IMG/VR virus record: IMGVR_UViG_3300032893_001425
Span: 1 to 43,901 of that record
Length of the DNA: 43,901 bases
Direction: 5' to 3' (one strand)
Origin: a virus
A program made the translations under genes and the position numbers. Positions 21,892 to 30,402 of this stretch are shown one piece after another. The notes below the pieces were generated by a model. It saw only the letters and a list, made by a program, of their open reading frames with translations, ran no database searches and was not told the DNA's origin. Numbering within the stretch: position 1 is the first letter of the stretch; each line of letters opens with the position of its first letter.

Positions 21892-22619
21892 TCAGGCTGA
21901 AGAGAAGTATATCCAAGGAAGTGACTCTTGTAGCTCTGGGAAAATACCCAATAATCTTCAACGACTTTGTCAACAACGTTACCCTGTTCGCCCCTGATCA
22001 CAAAAAGGTCTTAGTAAGGGATCAGTTTCACATTGCCTGTCCAAGGGATTGGGTTCTGGTACAAGGCCCTGAGCAATTCAGTATGGCAGGGAACGCGAAC
22101 TTGGGGTGGAAGGCCGTTGACCCTACGCATGATATCTTTTACATCGGTGACGACTGTCGTCTCTTAGACTTCGGCACCATCGAGAAACTACGGCAAGTGG
22201 CCTACTCAGACGCATCGATTGGCATGGTTTCCCCGAAGATCATCGGAGGGGCCAACAACCCTCTACAGACTAACCCTCCCATGGACAGAGAGGTTGTCTA
22301 CACGGATCAGCACCTTGCGTTGGTGTGCACATACATCAAGAGAGAGCTGATAAACGCCATCGGATACCTAGATGACGTAACGTTCGTGGGGTATGGGTAC
22401 GATGACGTAGACTATTCCTACCGAGCGAAGAAGGCAGGCTTCAAGTTGGCGATTGCTCCGCAGGTATCTGTACAGCACGGAGTAAGAAAAATGGACAACG
22501 GTGAAACCCGAAAGGGAACCGAGACCTTCATCATCAACCACGACGGCGAGTACGACCCTATCCAAGCCCAGTGCGAAGCCAACGAGAGAGCGTTTAAGAA
22601 GAAATGGGGCATAAGTTAG
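21888..22619 (+). CDS. Family GT2-like glycosyltransferase
   Basis: 243 aa, ATG overlapping the previous stop. YIGDDCRLL (about 85-93) is a DxD-like metal/nucleotide site. FVGYGYDDVDYSYRAKKAGF (about 166-185) is the acceptor-binding/catalytic-base segment usual in GT2 proteins, followed by AIAPQVSVQHG. No membrane segment is visible. It probably transfers a nucleotide-activated sugar in the phage glycan. It is followed by the GDP-mannose dehydratase gene, with GGAGACTCAG as its ribosome binding site. Confidence 0.82.
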   Translation: MIRLKRSISKEVTLVALGKYPIIFNDFVNNVTLFAPDHKKVLVRDQFHIACPRDWVLVQGPEQFSMAGNANLGWKAVDPTHDIFYIGDDCRLLDFGTIEKLRQVAYSDASIGMVSPKIIGGANNPLQTNPPMDREVVYTDQHLALVCTYIKRELINAIGYLDDVTFVGYGYDDVDYSYRAKKAGFKLAIAPQVSVQHGVRKMDNGETRKGTETFIINHDGEYDPIQAQCEANERAFKKKWGIS

Positions 22620-22628
22620 GAGACTCAG

Positions 22629-23600
22629 ATGAAGAAAGCCCTCATCACAGGCATTACAGGGCAGGACGGATCGTACCTCGCTGAGCTGCTTCTTGAGAAG
22701 GGCTACGAAGTGTGTGGCATCCTTCGACGGTCTAGCAGCTTCAACACCGGCAGGATCGATCACATCTTCAAGAGGCTGCACTTGGTGTACGGGGACCTGA
22801 CAGACGGAAGCTCCGTCAACAAAATCCTGAGGGACATCAAGCCGGATGAGATATACAACATCGGAGCGCAGAGCCACGTTAGGGTGTCGTTCGACATCCC
22901 AGAGTACACGGCTGACGTTGACGCGGTGGGAACGCTGCGTATCTTGGAGGCAATCCGAGAAAACGGCCTAAACACTAGATTCTACCAAGCCAGTACGTCA
23001 GAGCTTTACGGTAAAGTTCAAGAGGTTCCGCAGAGGGAGACCACACCATTCTACCCTCGCAGCCCTTACGGCATCGCAAAGCTGTTCGCGTACTGGATGA
23101 CGGTGAACTACAGGGAGAGCTATGGGATGTACGCCTGCAACGGAATCCTCTTCAACCACGAAAGTCCACGAAGAGGTGAGACTTTTGTTACAAGAAAGAT
23201 TACAAGAGCTGCGGCGAGAATTAAGCTCGGCCTTCAGGACCGACTTCTGCTCGGCAACCTAGACGCAAAGCGAGATTGGGGCTACGCCAAGGACTACGTA
23301 GAGGCCATGTGGTTGATGCTGCAGCAGGAGAAGCCGGAAGACTTTGTGATTGCCTCGGGAGAGACCCACACAATTCGCGAGCTTCTCGATGTAGCGTTTG
23401 GTCACCTCGATCTAGAATGGCAGAAGTACGTTGGAATTGACCCGATTTACTACCGACCGTCTGAGGTGGACATCCTTTTAGGAGACCCATCTAAAGCAAA
23501 ACGCATTCTAGGGTGGCAACCTAAGACATCCTTCAAAGAACTTATCACTATGATGGTAGATAATGACCTGAAAGAGGCTCAGAGTGGACATAGCAGGTAG
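22629..23600 (+). CDS. gmd: GDP-mannose 4,6-dehydratase
   Basis: 323 aa, ATG after TTAGGAGACTCAG. It is an extended [23 protein letters not shown] (8-27) holds the nucleotide-binding GxxGxxG, ASTSELYG (about 126-133) the catalytic Ser/Thr and Glu, and YGIAK (about 152-156) the Tyr and Lys. [12 protein letters not shown] and [16 protein letters not shown] (about 177-192) are signatures of GMD enzymes; the second binds GDP-mannose. It makes GDP-4-keto-6-deoxy-D-mannose, the shared precursor of GDP-L-fucose and of 3,6-dideoxy sugars such as colitose. The following gene overlaps by 17 nt. Confidence 0.95.
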   Translation: MKKALITGITGQDGSYLAELLLEKGYEVCGILRRSSSFNTGRIDHIFKRLHLVYGDLTDGSSVNKILRDIKPDEIYNIGAQSHVRVSFDIPEYTADVDAVGTLRILEAIRENGLNTRFYQASTSELYGKVQEVPQRETTPFYPRSPYGIAKLFAYWMTVNYRESYGMYACNGILFNHESPRRGETFVTRKITRAAARIKLGLQDRLLLGNLDAKRDWGYAKDYVEAMWLMLQQEKPEDFVIASGETHTIRELLDVAFGHLDLEWQKYVGIDPIYYRPSEVDILLGDPSKAKRILGWQPKTSFKELITMMVDNDLKEAQSGHSR

Positions 23601-24516
23601 CGTAGTGCTGGTGACTGGAGGCCAAGGCTTCCTCGGAAAGCACGTGGTGGAGGCACTGAGGGCTAAAAAGGCTGCGCACATCGTCGTTCCCAGCCATAAG
23701 AGCATTGACCTGCGCGAACGCAAGTCTGTTCGCTGGGTATTGGACAAGGTTAGGCCAGATTTAGTCATCCATCTCGCTGCAGTTTGCGGCGGAATCGGTG
23801 CCAACCGGGAAAATCCCGGGAAGTTTTTCTACGACAACATCAAAATGGGCATCGAACTGATCGATGAGGCCTGCCAACAGGGCGTCGCCAAGTTCGTTCA
23901 GGTCGGGACCGTGTGCGCGTACCCAAAGTTTACGCCCACACCCTTCAAGGAAGAGGATTTGTGGAACGGATACCCCGAGGAAACCAACGCTCCCTATGGC
24001 ATAGCGAAGAAATCCCTGTTGGTAATGGCTCAGGCGTACCGTCAGCAATACGGAATGAACGCAATCTACCTCGTACCGGTGAACTTATACGGTCCCGGAG
24101 ACAACTTTGACCCCAAGTCGTCCCATGTGATCCCGGCGCTCATCAAGAAGTGCCTAGAGGCGAAGAAGTTGAATCTTCCCAACGTGGAAATTTGGGGAAC
24201 AGGGTCAGCTTTTCGAGAGTTTTTGTACGTACGTGACTGCGCGGAAGGCGTTTTACTCGCCGCAGAGCGCTACGACGGCGCAGAACCGGTCAACTTGGGC
24301 ACCGGCTCAGAGATTTCAATCAAGGCGCTAGTGGAATTGATCGCAAACGAGACCGAATACTACGGAGACATCGTTTGGGACGCAGAAAAACCAGATGGGC
24401 AACCTCGACGGCGTCTGGATACTTCAAGAGCCGAGAAGCTTTTTGGATTCACGGCGCAGACAGGACTTGTAGATGGCATCCGAGAGACAATTGCGTGGTA
24501 CCGTAGACAAATATAA
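23584..24516 (+). CDS. fcl: GDP-L-fucose synthase (GDP-4-keto-6-deoxymannose epimerase/reductase)
   Basis: 310 aa, GTG start overlapping gmd by 17 nt. [18 protein letters not shown] (8-25) is the nucleotide-binding motif and YGIAKKS (about 138-144) the catalytic Tyr and Lys. [17 protein letters not shown] and VGTVCAYPK, with PYGIAKK, match Fcl/Wca[12 protein letters not shown] and [10 protein letters not shown], followed by [13 protein letters not shown], are also typical. It converts the GMD product to GDP-L-fucose using NADPH. With GMD and the GT10-like enzyme it completes a phage-encoded fucosylation route. Confidence 0.93.
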   Translation: MDIAGSVVLVTGGQGFLGKHVVEALRAKKAAHIVVPSHKSIDLRERKSVRWVLDKVRPDLVIHLAAVCGGIGANRENPGKFFYDNIKMGIELIDEACQQGVAKFVQVGTVCAYPKFTPTPFKEEDLWNGYPEETNAPYGIAKKSLLVMAQAYRQQYGMNAIYLVPVNLYGPGDNFDPKSSHVIPALIKKCLEAKKLNLPNVEIWGTGSAFREFLYVRDCAEGVLLAAERYDGAEPVNLGTGSEISIKALVELIANETEYYGDIVWDAEKPDGQPRRRLDTSRAEKLFGFTAQTGLVDGIRETIAWYRRQI

Positions 24517-25279
24517 GATTCTGATCGCCATCAGCGGTTGTGAATCTTACGAGCGAAGTGGTTTTCAGCAACCGATGCGAGAAACTTGGCTTAAGGATGC
24601 CGTGGCGCTCGGTATGGACTACAAATTCTTCCATGGTAAAGGTGGAACACCCAAGGAAGATGTTGTGGTGGTCGATTGTGACGACGCCTACTTCGACTTA
24701 ACGTCGAAACTGAAGGAAAAATGCAAGTGGGCGCTAGATAATGGCTATGACTTCATGTTTTCCTGCTTCCCTGACACGTACGCCAACGCAGAGCGCTTGC
24801 TGCAGTGTGGATTTGACTCATTTGACTACTTCGGTGACCTTCTTTATCACCCGAACGGCGACTACTGCCAAGGCGGTGCTGGTTACTTCCTCAGCAGGCG
24901 TGCTTTTGAGTACGCTGCGAAGCATCCGAGCAACTATCCGAACGACGACTGTTGGCTTGGTGACCGCATGAGAGAAAACACCGCTCTGAAGAGAGGTGAC
25001 TCACGGTACTTTGTGCACGCCGGGGCTTCTCCACTGGCCGGTCCACTGAAAAACAACTTGGTAGTCTCTTGTCACCTGTCTCCATACGAGCCAAACGGTT
25101 ATCAGCCTGAGCAGATGTACCGGAAACACGAACTTTGGCGTCAATCGGTAGGTGAAAGTACCCCGGTTCCTCGCCCAGCTGTCGCGCCAACACTTTTGGA
25201 CACGGTCTTCACAGAAAGAACGTTCCAAACCCCAGAAACCCCCGTCGCACCACGACGTTTAGTGAGGCAGTTGAGATAA
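24473..25279 (+). CDS. GT31-like glycosyltransferase, divergent DxD region
   Basis: 268 aa, overlapping fcl by 44 nt. QQPMRETWL (about 32-40) matches the R-x-T-W-type motif of the galactosyltransferase family GT31, and [19 protein letters not shown] aligns with the DCDDSYYGLPNKVQE segment of the 30399-31154 gene. Where that paralogue has the KCDDDV metal site, this protein has FSCFPDTY, so the acidic triplet is largely lost and activity may differ. A short stretch, [19 protein letters not shown], is also found in a decayed remnant at 28203. The last 40 residues are Pro-rich and end in [10 protein letters not shown]. Confidence 0.75.
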   Translation: MASERQLRGTVDKYKILIAISGCESYERSGFQQPMRETWLKDAVALGMDYKFFHGKGGTPKEDVVVVDCDDAYFDLTSKLKEKCKWALDNGYDFMFSCFPDTYANAERLLQCGFDSFDYFGDLLYHPNGDYCQGGAGYFLSRRAFEYAAKHPSNYPNDDCWLGDRMRENTALKRGDSRYFVHAGASPLAGPLKNNLVVSCHLSPYEPNGYQPEQMYRKHELWRQSVGESTPVPRPAVAPTLLDTVFTERTFQTPETPVAPRRLVRQLR

Positions 25280-25977
25280 TGCGAGTGCTAATGGGTATTC
25301 CGGCCTTTCGTTTGTCGGACTTGGTGAAAAGAAGCATAGATTCGACCATTGGAACCCCTGCTGATGTCTTGGTAATCGATAACGGGTCCGACCCTAGCGT
25401 AAAAGCGACCTTGATGCAGTACAATACGTCCCCGTCGCTCAGACTGGCAGCGAACGCTCCTGAACGAAAGAACGCAGTGCACGAGAAGCAGGTTAAACTC
25501 ATCGTCAACCAGAAAAACACGTTCTGCAACGGCGCATGGAATCAGATATTGGATTATGGACTCAAAAACGGTTACGACTTGATCGCACTGAACACAGACG
25601 TTGCCTTGCACGGTGGTTGGTACGACATTCTCTTGCACCGAGCAGCGAACTATGAGAAAGAAGTGTGGCTTCCTACGATTGGACCTTTTTCTGCAACACA
25701 GGATTCTCGATTCGGCTCAATTGTAGAAAACATCGCTGGATCATGCATATTCTTGACCAAGGAAGCTGCCGAGATCGTGTACCCTATACCTGAGCAGCTG
25801 CGGCAATGGTTTGGTGATGAGTACATGTTCACTAAGCTCAGGAAATGTGGATGGAACACGGTTGTGTTGAGAGATTTGACCGGGGACCACCAGTGGACGC
25901 GTGTAACTGAAGCTACGCCTGAGGCATACACGCAAATTGAGCAAGACAAGATAGAGTGGGAAAAAATAAAACGATAA
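25279..25977 (+). CDS. Family GT2-like glycosyltransferase
   Basis: 232 aa, its ATG overlapping the preceding stop by one base (TAATG). MGIPAFRLSDLVKRSIDSTI and VLVIDNGSDP (about 30-39) are the start of a GT-A nucleotide-binding fold; ALNTDVALHGGWYD (about 99-112) contains an NTD-type metal site; and PIPEQLRQWFGDEYMFTKLRKCG (about 173-195) resembles the acceptor-side D/E-D motif. No membrane segment. It is the last gene before the AT-rich block and is followed by 50 nt with no gene. Confidence 0.82.
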   Translation: MRVLMGIPAFRLSDLVKRSIDSTIGTPADVLVIDNGSDPSVKATLMQYNTSPSLRLAANAPERKNAVHEKQVKLIVNQKNTFCNGAWNQILDYGLKNGYDLIALNTDVALHGGWYDILLHRAANYEKEVWLPTIGPFSATQDSRFGSIVENIAGSCIFLTKEAAEIVYPIPEQLRQWFGDEYMFTKLRKCGWNTVVLRDLTGDHQWTRVTEATPEAYTQIEQDKIEWEKIKR

Positions 25978-26027
25978 TTGATGTGTTCTCGTTCAATGAC
26001 TGTTGTTTTCAAACAAAGGAGAAATAA

Positions 26028-26375
26028 ATGGAAAAATATGCATTAGGTGGAGGTTTTAGTTTGCCAGCAGATGGAACCCATGTGGTAATTAATACTATCA
26101 CTTTGAGTCCGGGAACTTACAGGATATCAGCTGGAGCCTATGCCGATCCAACAAATACATATACCATCTCTGGGTACGATGCCATTGTGTTTCCAGTTTT
26201 CGTACCGCATTTCAACCTTACTTCTCGGTATGGCGGGGAGAATTATGACATTCTGGACTTGGGAATCTTTTTGATTACATCTCCGGGGGCCATACAGTTA
26301 CAAGCATATAACGAACACGGAGTTGCTTCTGGTGGGTCAACATCTATGCTTGTAGCTTCTCCTGTGAAGCTATGA
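26028..26375 (+). CDS. Small beta-rich structural-type protein in an AT-rich block
   Basis: 115 aa, ATG after AAAGGAGAAATAA. The sequence alternates hydrophobic and polar residues (GTHVVINTITLSPGTYRISAG) and lacks charged clusters, as in small beta-sandwich virion proteins or fibre tip domains. No catalytic motif. Its codons are clearly more AT-rich than those of the genes to the left, as are those of the next two genes, and its ATGA overlap links it to the downstream SDR gene. Function unknown; it may have arrived with the block. Confidence 0.65.
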   Translation: MEKYALGGGFSLPADGTHVVINTITLSPGTYRISAGAYADPTNTYTISGYDAIVFPVFVPHFNLTSRYGGENYDILDLGIFLITSPGAIQLQAYNEHGVASGGSTSMLVASPVKL

Positions 26376-27286
26376 AAATACTAGTAACAGGCGGTGCCGG
26401 ATTTATAGGCCACCACCTTGTCGGGCATTTACTACTGCAGGGCCATACACCTGTAGTAGTAGACAATCTAAGTACAGGAAAAAAAGAAAACCTTTTTTCT
26501 GATGTAGAATTTCATCTCTTAGATTGTCGAGATAAAAATGCTATGAAAAAGGCATCTCTTGGGTGTGAGTTTGTGTATCACCTTGCTTCTACTGTTGGAG
26601 TAGAAAAGGTACTGAATAATCCCAAGGAATGCATTGAAAATATTATAGAATCTACCCATTCGGTTTTGAGTTTAGGAATACCGGGAATGGATTTTTCTAC
26701 TTCTGAAGTGTATGGAAAAAACACCAGCATTCTTTCAGAGGAAAATGATTTGATATACTCTAGTAAAGCTAGATGGTCTTATGCTACTTCGAAGTTGATA
26801 GGAGAATGGCTTGCTAAGTCTGCTGGATGGAAAACCGTTAGGCTGTTTAACATAGTTGGCCCTAGGCAAATTCTTGGGTATGTATTTTCAAACTTTGTAA
26901 ACAGAGCAATAAACAATGAGCCCTTGAGAGTGTATGGTACAGGAGAACAGATTAGAACCTTTACCGACGTGAGAGATGCAGTAGTTATTTTTGATTTACT
27001 GCGTACACCTATATTCGATGTGGTTAATGTGGGTGGAGTGCATACTGTTTCCATACTAGCTTTTGCAGAAAAGGTGAAGACCACACTGAACTCCTCTTCT
27101 TCGATTGTTACTGTGCCATATAAAAAAGCATACTCTAAAGAGTTTGAGGGTGTTTTTGAAGATTGTTTTTCAAGGGTTCCAGACTTAACAAAGTTGCATA
27201 ATCTAGTGGGAAAGTATGAGTATATTCCTTTAGAAAAAACAATTAAGGACACTGCAGATGATCATAGACTCATTTATGTTTCATGA
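26372..27286 (+). CDS. NAD(P)-dependent sugar-nucleotide epimerase/dehydratase (SDR)
   Basis: 304 aa, ATGA overlap with the preceding gene. KILVTGGAGFIGHHLVGHLL (2-21) is a textbook extended-SDR Rossmann motif. HLASTVGVEKV (about 70-80), DFSTSEVYG (Ser/Thr, about 107-115) and YATSK (about 131-135) give the catalytic set. NIVGPRQ (about 153-159) and YGTGEQIRTFTDVRD (about 183-197) are typical of UDP-glucose 4-epimerase-like or dTDP-glucose dehydratase-like enzymes. The substrate cannot be told. Codons are strongly AT-rich, unlike gmd and fcl, so it was probably acquired separately. Confidence 0.88.
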   Translation: MKILVTGGAGFIGHHLVGHLLLQGHTPVVVDNLSTGKKENLFSDVEFHLLDCRDKNAMKKASLGCEFVYHLASTVGVEKVLNNPKECIENIIESTHSVLSLGIPGMDFSTSEVYGKNTSILSEENDLIYSSKARWSYATSKLIGEWLAKSAGWKTVRLFNIVGPRQILGYVFSNFVNRAINNEPLRVYGTGEQIRTFTDVRDAVVIFDLLRTPIFDVVNVGGVHTVSILAFAEKVKTTLNSSSSIVTVPYKKAYSKEFEGVFEDCFSRVPDLTKLHNLVGKYEYIPLEKTIKDTADDHRLIYVS

Positions 27287-28202
27287 TGAACTGGACTTGT
27301 TAGAGTTACGACTAGGACAGCTCGATGAAGTAGTAGATTACTTTGTATTCAACGAGCTTCCTTTTACTCATTCAGGAAAGCCAAAGCCTCTTTATTATCG
27401 TGAGAATATCCACAGATTTTCGAAATGGGGTAATAAAATCATTTGTTCTGTTCCAAACCTATCCGTCATGTCGCCGTGGTCTCTCGAAGTAGCACAGAGA
27501 AAATCCTTAGAGGATTCAATCGTTGATGTTTCTAGGAGCCCAGAGGATGTACTCTCTACTTCAGATTGTGATGAGATACCTAACCCAAAAGTTCTTAAGA
27601 GTTACTCATCTAGTATGGGACTCAGGAATCTTAAACAGTTTACTTTTTGGTACAATTTCGGTCATATGTTCGACTATGGAAGCAGGTGGTCTTCCCGCGC
27701 TCGCATAGGAACTATAAAGAACATGCATGATTCTGGTGGATTAGGAAATTTTCACGGTGGACCAAAAGATGATATGGACCCAAATTTTCCGTCCATAGAA
27801 AATGCAGGATGGCATTGTTCTTATTTTTCTGATAGCATAGAGCGTATACGTAGAAAGATAAATTCTTTTGCCCACACCGATTTAGCACCTTACATCAACA
27901 ACAGAACTGACAAGCAGATTGTTGAAGACATAGCTAATGGGGTAGATTTGTACCACAGAGACGGTATAAATTCAGCTCAGAAATGGGCAGAGAACGATCC
28001 TCGTCTACCTCCTTATTACTTATCTAATAGAGAGAGGTTTTCAATGTTTTCTAATGAAAAGTTTCTGTCTAAATACCAGCAACTGCTTAATGAGGCAGAA
28101 ACAGGGCAGATAAGTCAAGGTCACCATCTTGTTCACAGATCATCTTCTACTCAGGCGCAGGTACCTCCCAAGGCGACTGCACCAAGACGAATACTTCGAT
28201 GA
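27258..28202 (+). CDS. Family GT17-like glycosyltransferase
   Basis: 314 aa, overlapping the epimerase by 29 nt. The start IIDSFMFHDELDLLELRLGQ with VVDYFVFNELPFTHSGKPKP (about 25-44) matches family GT17 (beta-1,4-N-acetylglucosaminyltransferase type, MGAT3-like). LSTSDCDEIPNPKVL (about 98-112) carries a D-x-D/E site, and HGGPKDDMDPNFPSIENAGWHCSYF is also typical. GT17 members in bacteria and viruses act on varied sugars. Most of the gene is AT-rich, but the last 30 codons are not. The C-terminus is a Pro/Ala/Ser-rich tail ending APRRILR. A remnant of another gene follows in frame after its stop. Confidence 0.82.
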   Translation: MIIDSFMFHDELDLLELRLGQLDEVVDYFVFNELPFTHSGKPKPLYYRENIHRFSKWGNKIICSVPNLSVMSPWSLEVAQRKSLEDSIVDVSRSPEDVLSTSDCDEIPNPKVLKSYSSSMGLRNLKQFTFWYNFGHMFDYGSRWSSRARIGTIKNMHDSGGLGNFHGGPKDDMDPNFPSIENAGWHCSYFSDSIERIRRKINSFAHTDLAPYINNRTDKQIVEDIANGVDLYHRDGINSAQKWAENDPRLPPYYLSNRERFSMFSNEKFLSKYQQLLNEAETGQISQGHHLVHRSSSTQAQVPPKATAPRRILR

Positions 28203-28337
28203 AAACACTCATATGGGGCGTTGCCGAACTATCCTAGGTTTGACAACGACTACATAACGTCTCACCTGTGTATCAGCCCAGAAGTTCACACAGCAGACAA
28301 GATGTACGAAATCGAAAGACTCAGGATGGCAAAATGA
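28203..28337 (+). pseudogene. C-terminal remnant of a GT31-like glycosyltransferase gene
   Basis: 44 codons follow the GT17 stop in the same frame and end at a TGA overlapping the next ATG (ATGA), the coupling used all over this cassette. The peptide (YITSHLCISPEVHTADKMYE, then IERLRMAK) resembles the C-terminal part of the 24473-25279 protein ([21 protein letters not shown]). No usable start codon lies upstream. It looks like the end of a gene whose body was replaced when the AT-rich block entered. Confidence 0.55.
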
Positions 28338-29569
28338 TTTTACCCCCATACATTCCTCAGGGTGGAAAACAGGTGTTGTACTCAGGTCCCTACTGGGATC
28401 AGGACGAGATCGAGGCCGCGACCAAGGTGTTGACCTCAGGCAGCTGGATTACCTCAGGGGAGTACGTAGTGCGGTTCCAGAACCTGTTCTCTAAGCACTT
28501 CGGAGTTAAGCACTCCCTCATGGTGAACTCTGGCAGCTCAGCAAACCTTGTGATGATCGCGGCATTGAAGAAGGTGTACAGGTGGAATGATGGGGACGAG
28601 GTGATTGTGTCACCTGTAGGGTTCCCTACGACCATAGCACCGCTTGTGCAGAACGGCTTAAGACCGGTCTTTGCTGACATTGAAACCAACACTCTTAACT
28701 TTGATTTGCGAGAGGTAGAGTCAAGGGTTTGCTCTAAGACCGTAGCTATCTTTGTGTCCCCGGTTCTTGGCAACCCTCCAGACATGGATGAGATTAAGAG
28801 CATAGCGGCCTTCAATGGTTTGACGGTCATTGGGGACAACTGCGATAGCCTAGGAAGCAAGTGGTCAGGTCAGTATTTGACCAGCAGGTATGAGGCGTGG
28901 TCCTCTTCCTTCTACCCCGCACACCACATTTGTACTGGCGAGGGTGGAATGGTAAGTTCTAACGACCAGAGCGTGGTGGACATTGCGCGTAGCATTGCGT
29001 GGTGGGGAAGAGACTGCTACTGCGTCGGCAAAGCTAACCTGCTGCCCTGTGGTTCTTGCAAGACTAGATTTTCAAAGTGGCTAGAAGATGTTGATGCGGT
29101 GGTTGACCACAAGTACGTCTTCACTAATCTCGGGTACAACCTGAAGCCGCTCGATCTGCAAGGTGCCATCGGTATCGAGCAGATGAAGAAGATTGAAGAG
29201 ATCGAGAGACGGCGCAGATGGAGCTTCGAGCAGATAAAGAATCTCCTAGAACCCTTCGATATGCTCAGGGTTGCCACAGTTCTTCCGCAGGCTGACCCCT
29301 GCTGGTTCGGTGTCCCGATCATCTGCCGTACGCAGGCGGTAAAAGAGAGCCTAGTGGCTCATTTTGAAAGCAACGGTATCCAGACGAGGAGCTACTTCGC
29401 CGGGAACATTCTGTTGCACCCAGCGTATCGTCACCTTGACAGCTTTCTTAGATATCCAAACGCGAACCTTGCGTTGACTCATGTGTTCTTCCTAGGGGCC
29501 TCCCCTCACTATGACGAGTCAACAATTGATCGTATCAGTGAGGTCCTGAAAATATGGCAAATGCACTAA
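28334..29569 (+). CDS. RfbH/E1-like 3-dehydrase (DegT/DnrJ/EryC1 fold)
   Basis: 411 aa from ATG 28334; a GTG 66 nt earlier would add non-conserved residues, and AGGATGG lies upstream of the ATG. It is a PLP-fold enzyme: NSGSSAN (65-71) binds PMP/PLP phosphate, and SFYPAHHICTGEGG (192-205) has His at the place of the aminotransferase Lys. That His is the mark of the dehydrases RfbH (E1) and ColD, which remove the C3 hydroxyl of 4-keto-6-deoxyhexoses. WGRDCYC (224-230), C239/C242 and GDNCDSLG (168-175) give a Cys set like the [2Fe-2S] ligands of E1. LGYNLKPLDLQGAIG (266-280) is also E1-like. It would start 3,6-dideoxyhexose synthesis. Substrate nucleotide (CDP or GDP) is not visible. Confidence 0.85.
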   Translation: MILPPYIPQGGKQVLYSGPYWDQDEIEAATKVLTSGSWITSGEYVVRFQNLFSKHFGVKHSLMVNSGSSANLVMIAALKKVYRWNDGDEVIVSPVGFPTTIAPLVQNGLRPVFADIETNTLNFDLREVESRVCSKTVAIFVSPVLGNPPDMDEIKSIAAFNGLTVIGDNCDSLGSKWSGQYLTSRYEAWSSSFYPAHHICTGEGGMVSSNDQSVVDIARSIAWWGRDCYCVGKANLLPCGSCKTRFSKWLEDVDAVVDHKYVFTNLGYNLKPLDLQGAIGIEQMKKIEEIERRRRWSFEQIKNLLEPFDMLRVATVLPQADPCWFGVPIICRTQAVKESLVAHFESNGIQTRSYFAGNILLHPAYRHLDSFLRYPNANLALTHVFFLGASPHYDESTIDRISEVLKIWQMH

Positions 29570-30402
29570 CGGTGCTCGGAGGCAAAGGGTTTGTCGGGAG
29601 TGAGTACGTTAACCAATATTACGACGCGGCCATTGGAAACATCGCCAGTGTGAACGACAAGTATGACTACAACATCTACAGCCCAGATGTTCTCTACTTC
29701 ATAAGCACGGTTCACAACTACAACGTCTACACCAATCCCGTACTGGACATCAATACCAATCTGCGCACACTCATCGGAGTACTGGACAACTGGAAGAGAC
29801 GGAACGAGCACGGAGTCTTCAACTTCATCAGCTCGTGGTTCGTGTATGGCGAGCAGGACTGCCCTCATGGGGTACGAGAGGATGCATACTGTAATCCGAA
29901 AGGGTTCTACTCCATCACCAAGAGGTGCGCCGAGCAGCTTCTCGTTTCCTACTGCGATACCTTCGGGTTGAAATACCGGATATTGCGACTTGGGAACATT
30001 ATAGGTCCGGGAGATCACAAGGCCTCGGCTCAAAAGAACGCATTGCAGTTCTTGGCAAACAAACTGAAAGCCAATGAGCCCATTCAAATCTATGGAGATG
30101 GGCACTTCTATCGGGATTATATCCACAAGACCGACTGTGCGAGAGCCATCGATTTGGTGCTGAACAAAGGTGAAGAGAACTCGATCTACAACATTGGCAA
30201 CGGTAAGACTTGGGATTTCTTGACCATCATCAGCTTCCTCCAGCAGCAAACCAGCTCAACTTCGGACATTCAGTTTATAGAAGCGAAAGAGTTTCACAAG
30301 AAAGTTCAGATTTCTTCGTTCTACATGAACGTTGACCGGCTCAAGAACTTAGGGTTCGTACCTCAATATCTCTACGGGGAGCTATTCAAGAGCCTGCTAT
30401 GA
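29554..30402 (+). CDS. Sugar-nucleotide SDR (epimerase/reductase type)
   Basis: 282 aa, overlapping the 3-dehydrase by 16 nt. LTVLGGKGFVGSEYV (5-19) is the Rossmann motif; FISSWFVYG (about 90-98) and YSITK (about 117-121) give Ser, Tyr and Lys. LRLGNIIGPGDHK and IYGDGHFYRDYIHKTD are typical of the NAD-dependent epimerase family that includes CDP-abequose and CDP-paratose synthases. Coupling to an E1-like 3-dehydrase suggests it reduces or epimerises the dideoxy-ketosugar. This step is inferred from context. Confidence 0.85.
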   Translation: MANALTVLGGKGFVGSEYVNQYYDAAIGNIASVNDKYDYNIYSPDVLYFISTVHNYNVYTNPVLDINTNLRTLIGVLDNWKRRNEHGVFNFISSWFVYGEQDCPHGVREDAYCNPKGFYSITKRCAEQLLVSYCDTFGLKYRILRLGNIIGPGDHKASAQKNALQFLANKLKANEPIQIYGDGHFYRDYIHKTDCARAIDLVLNKGEENSIYNIGNGKTWDFLTIISFLQQQTSSTSDIQFIEAKEFHKKVQISSFYMNVDRLKNLGFVPQYLYGELFKSLL

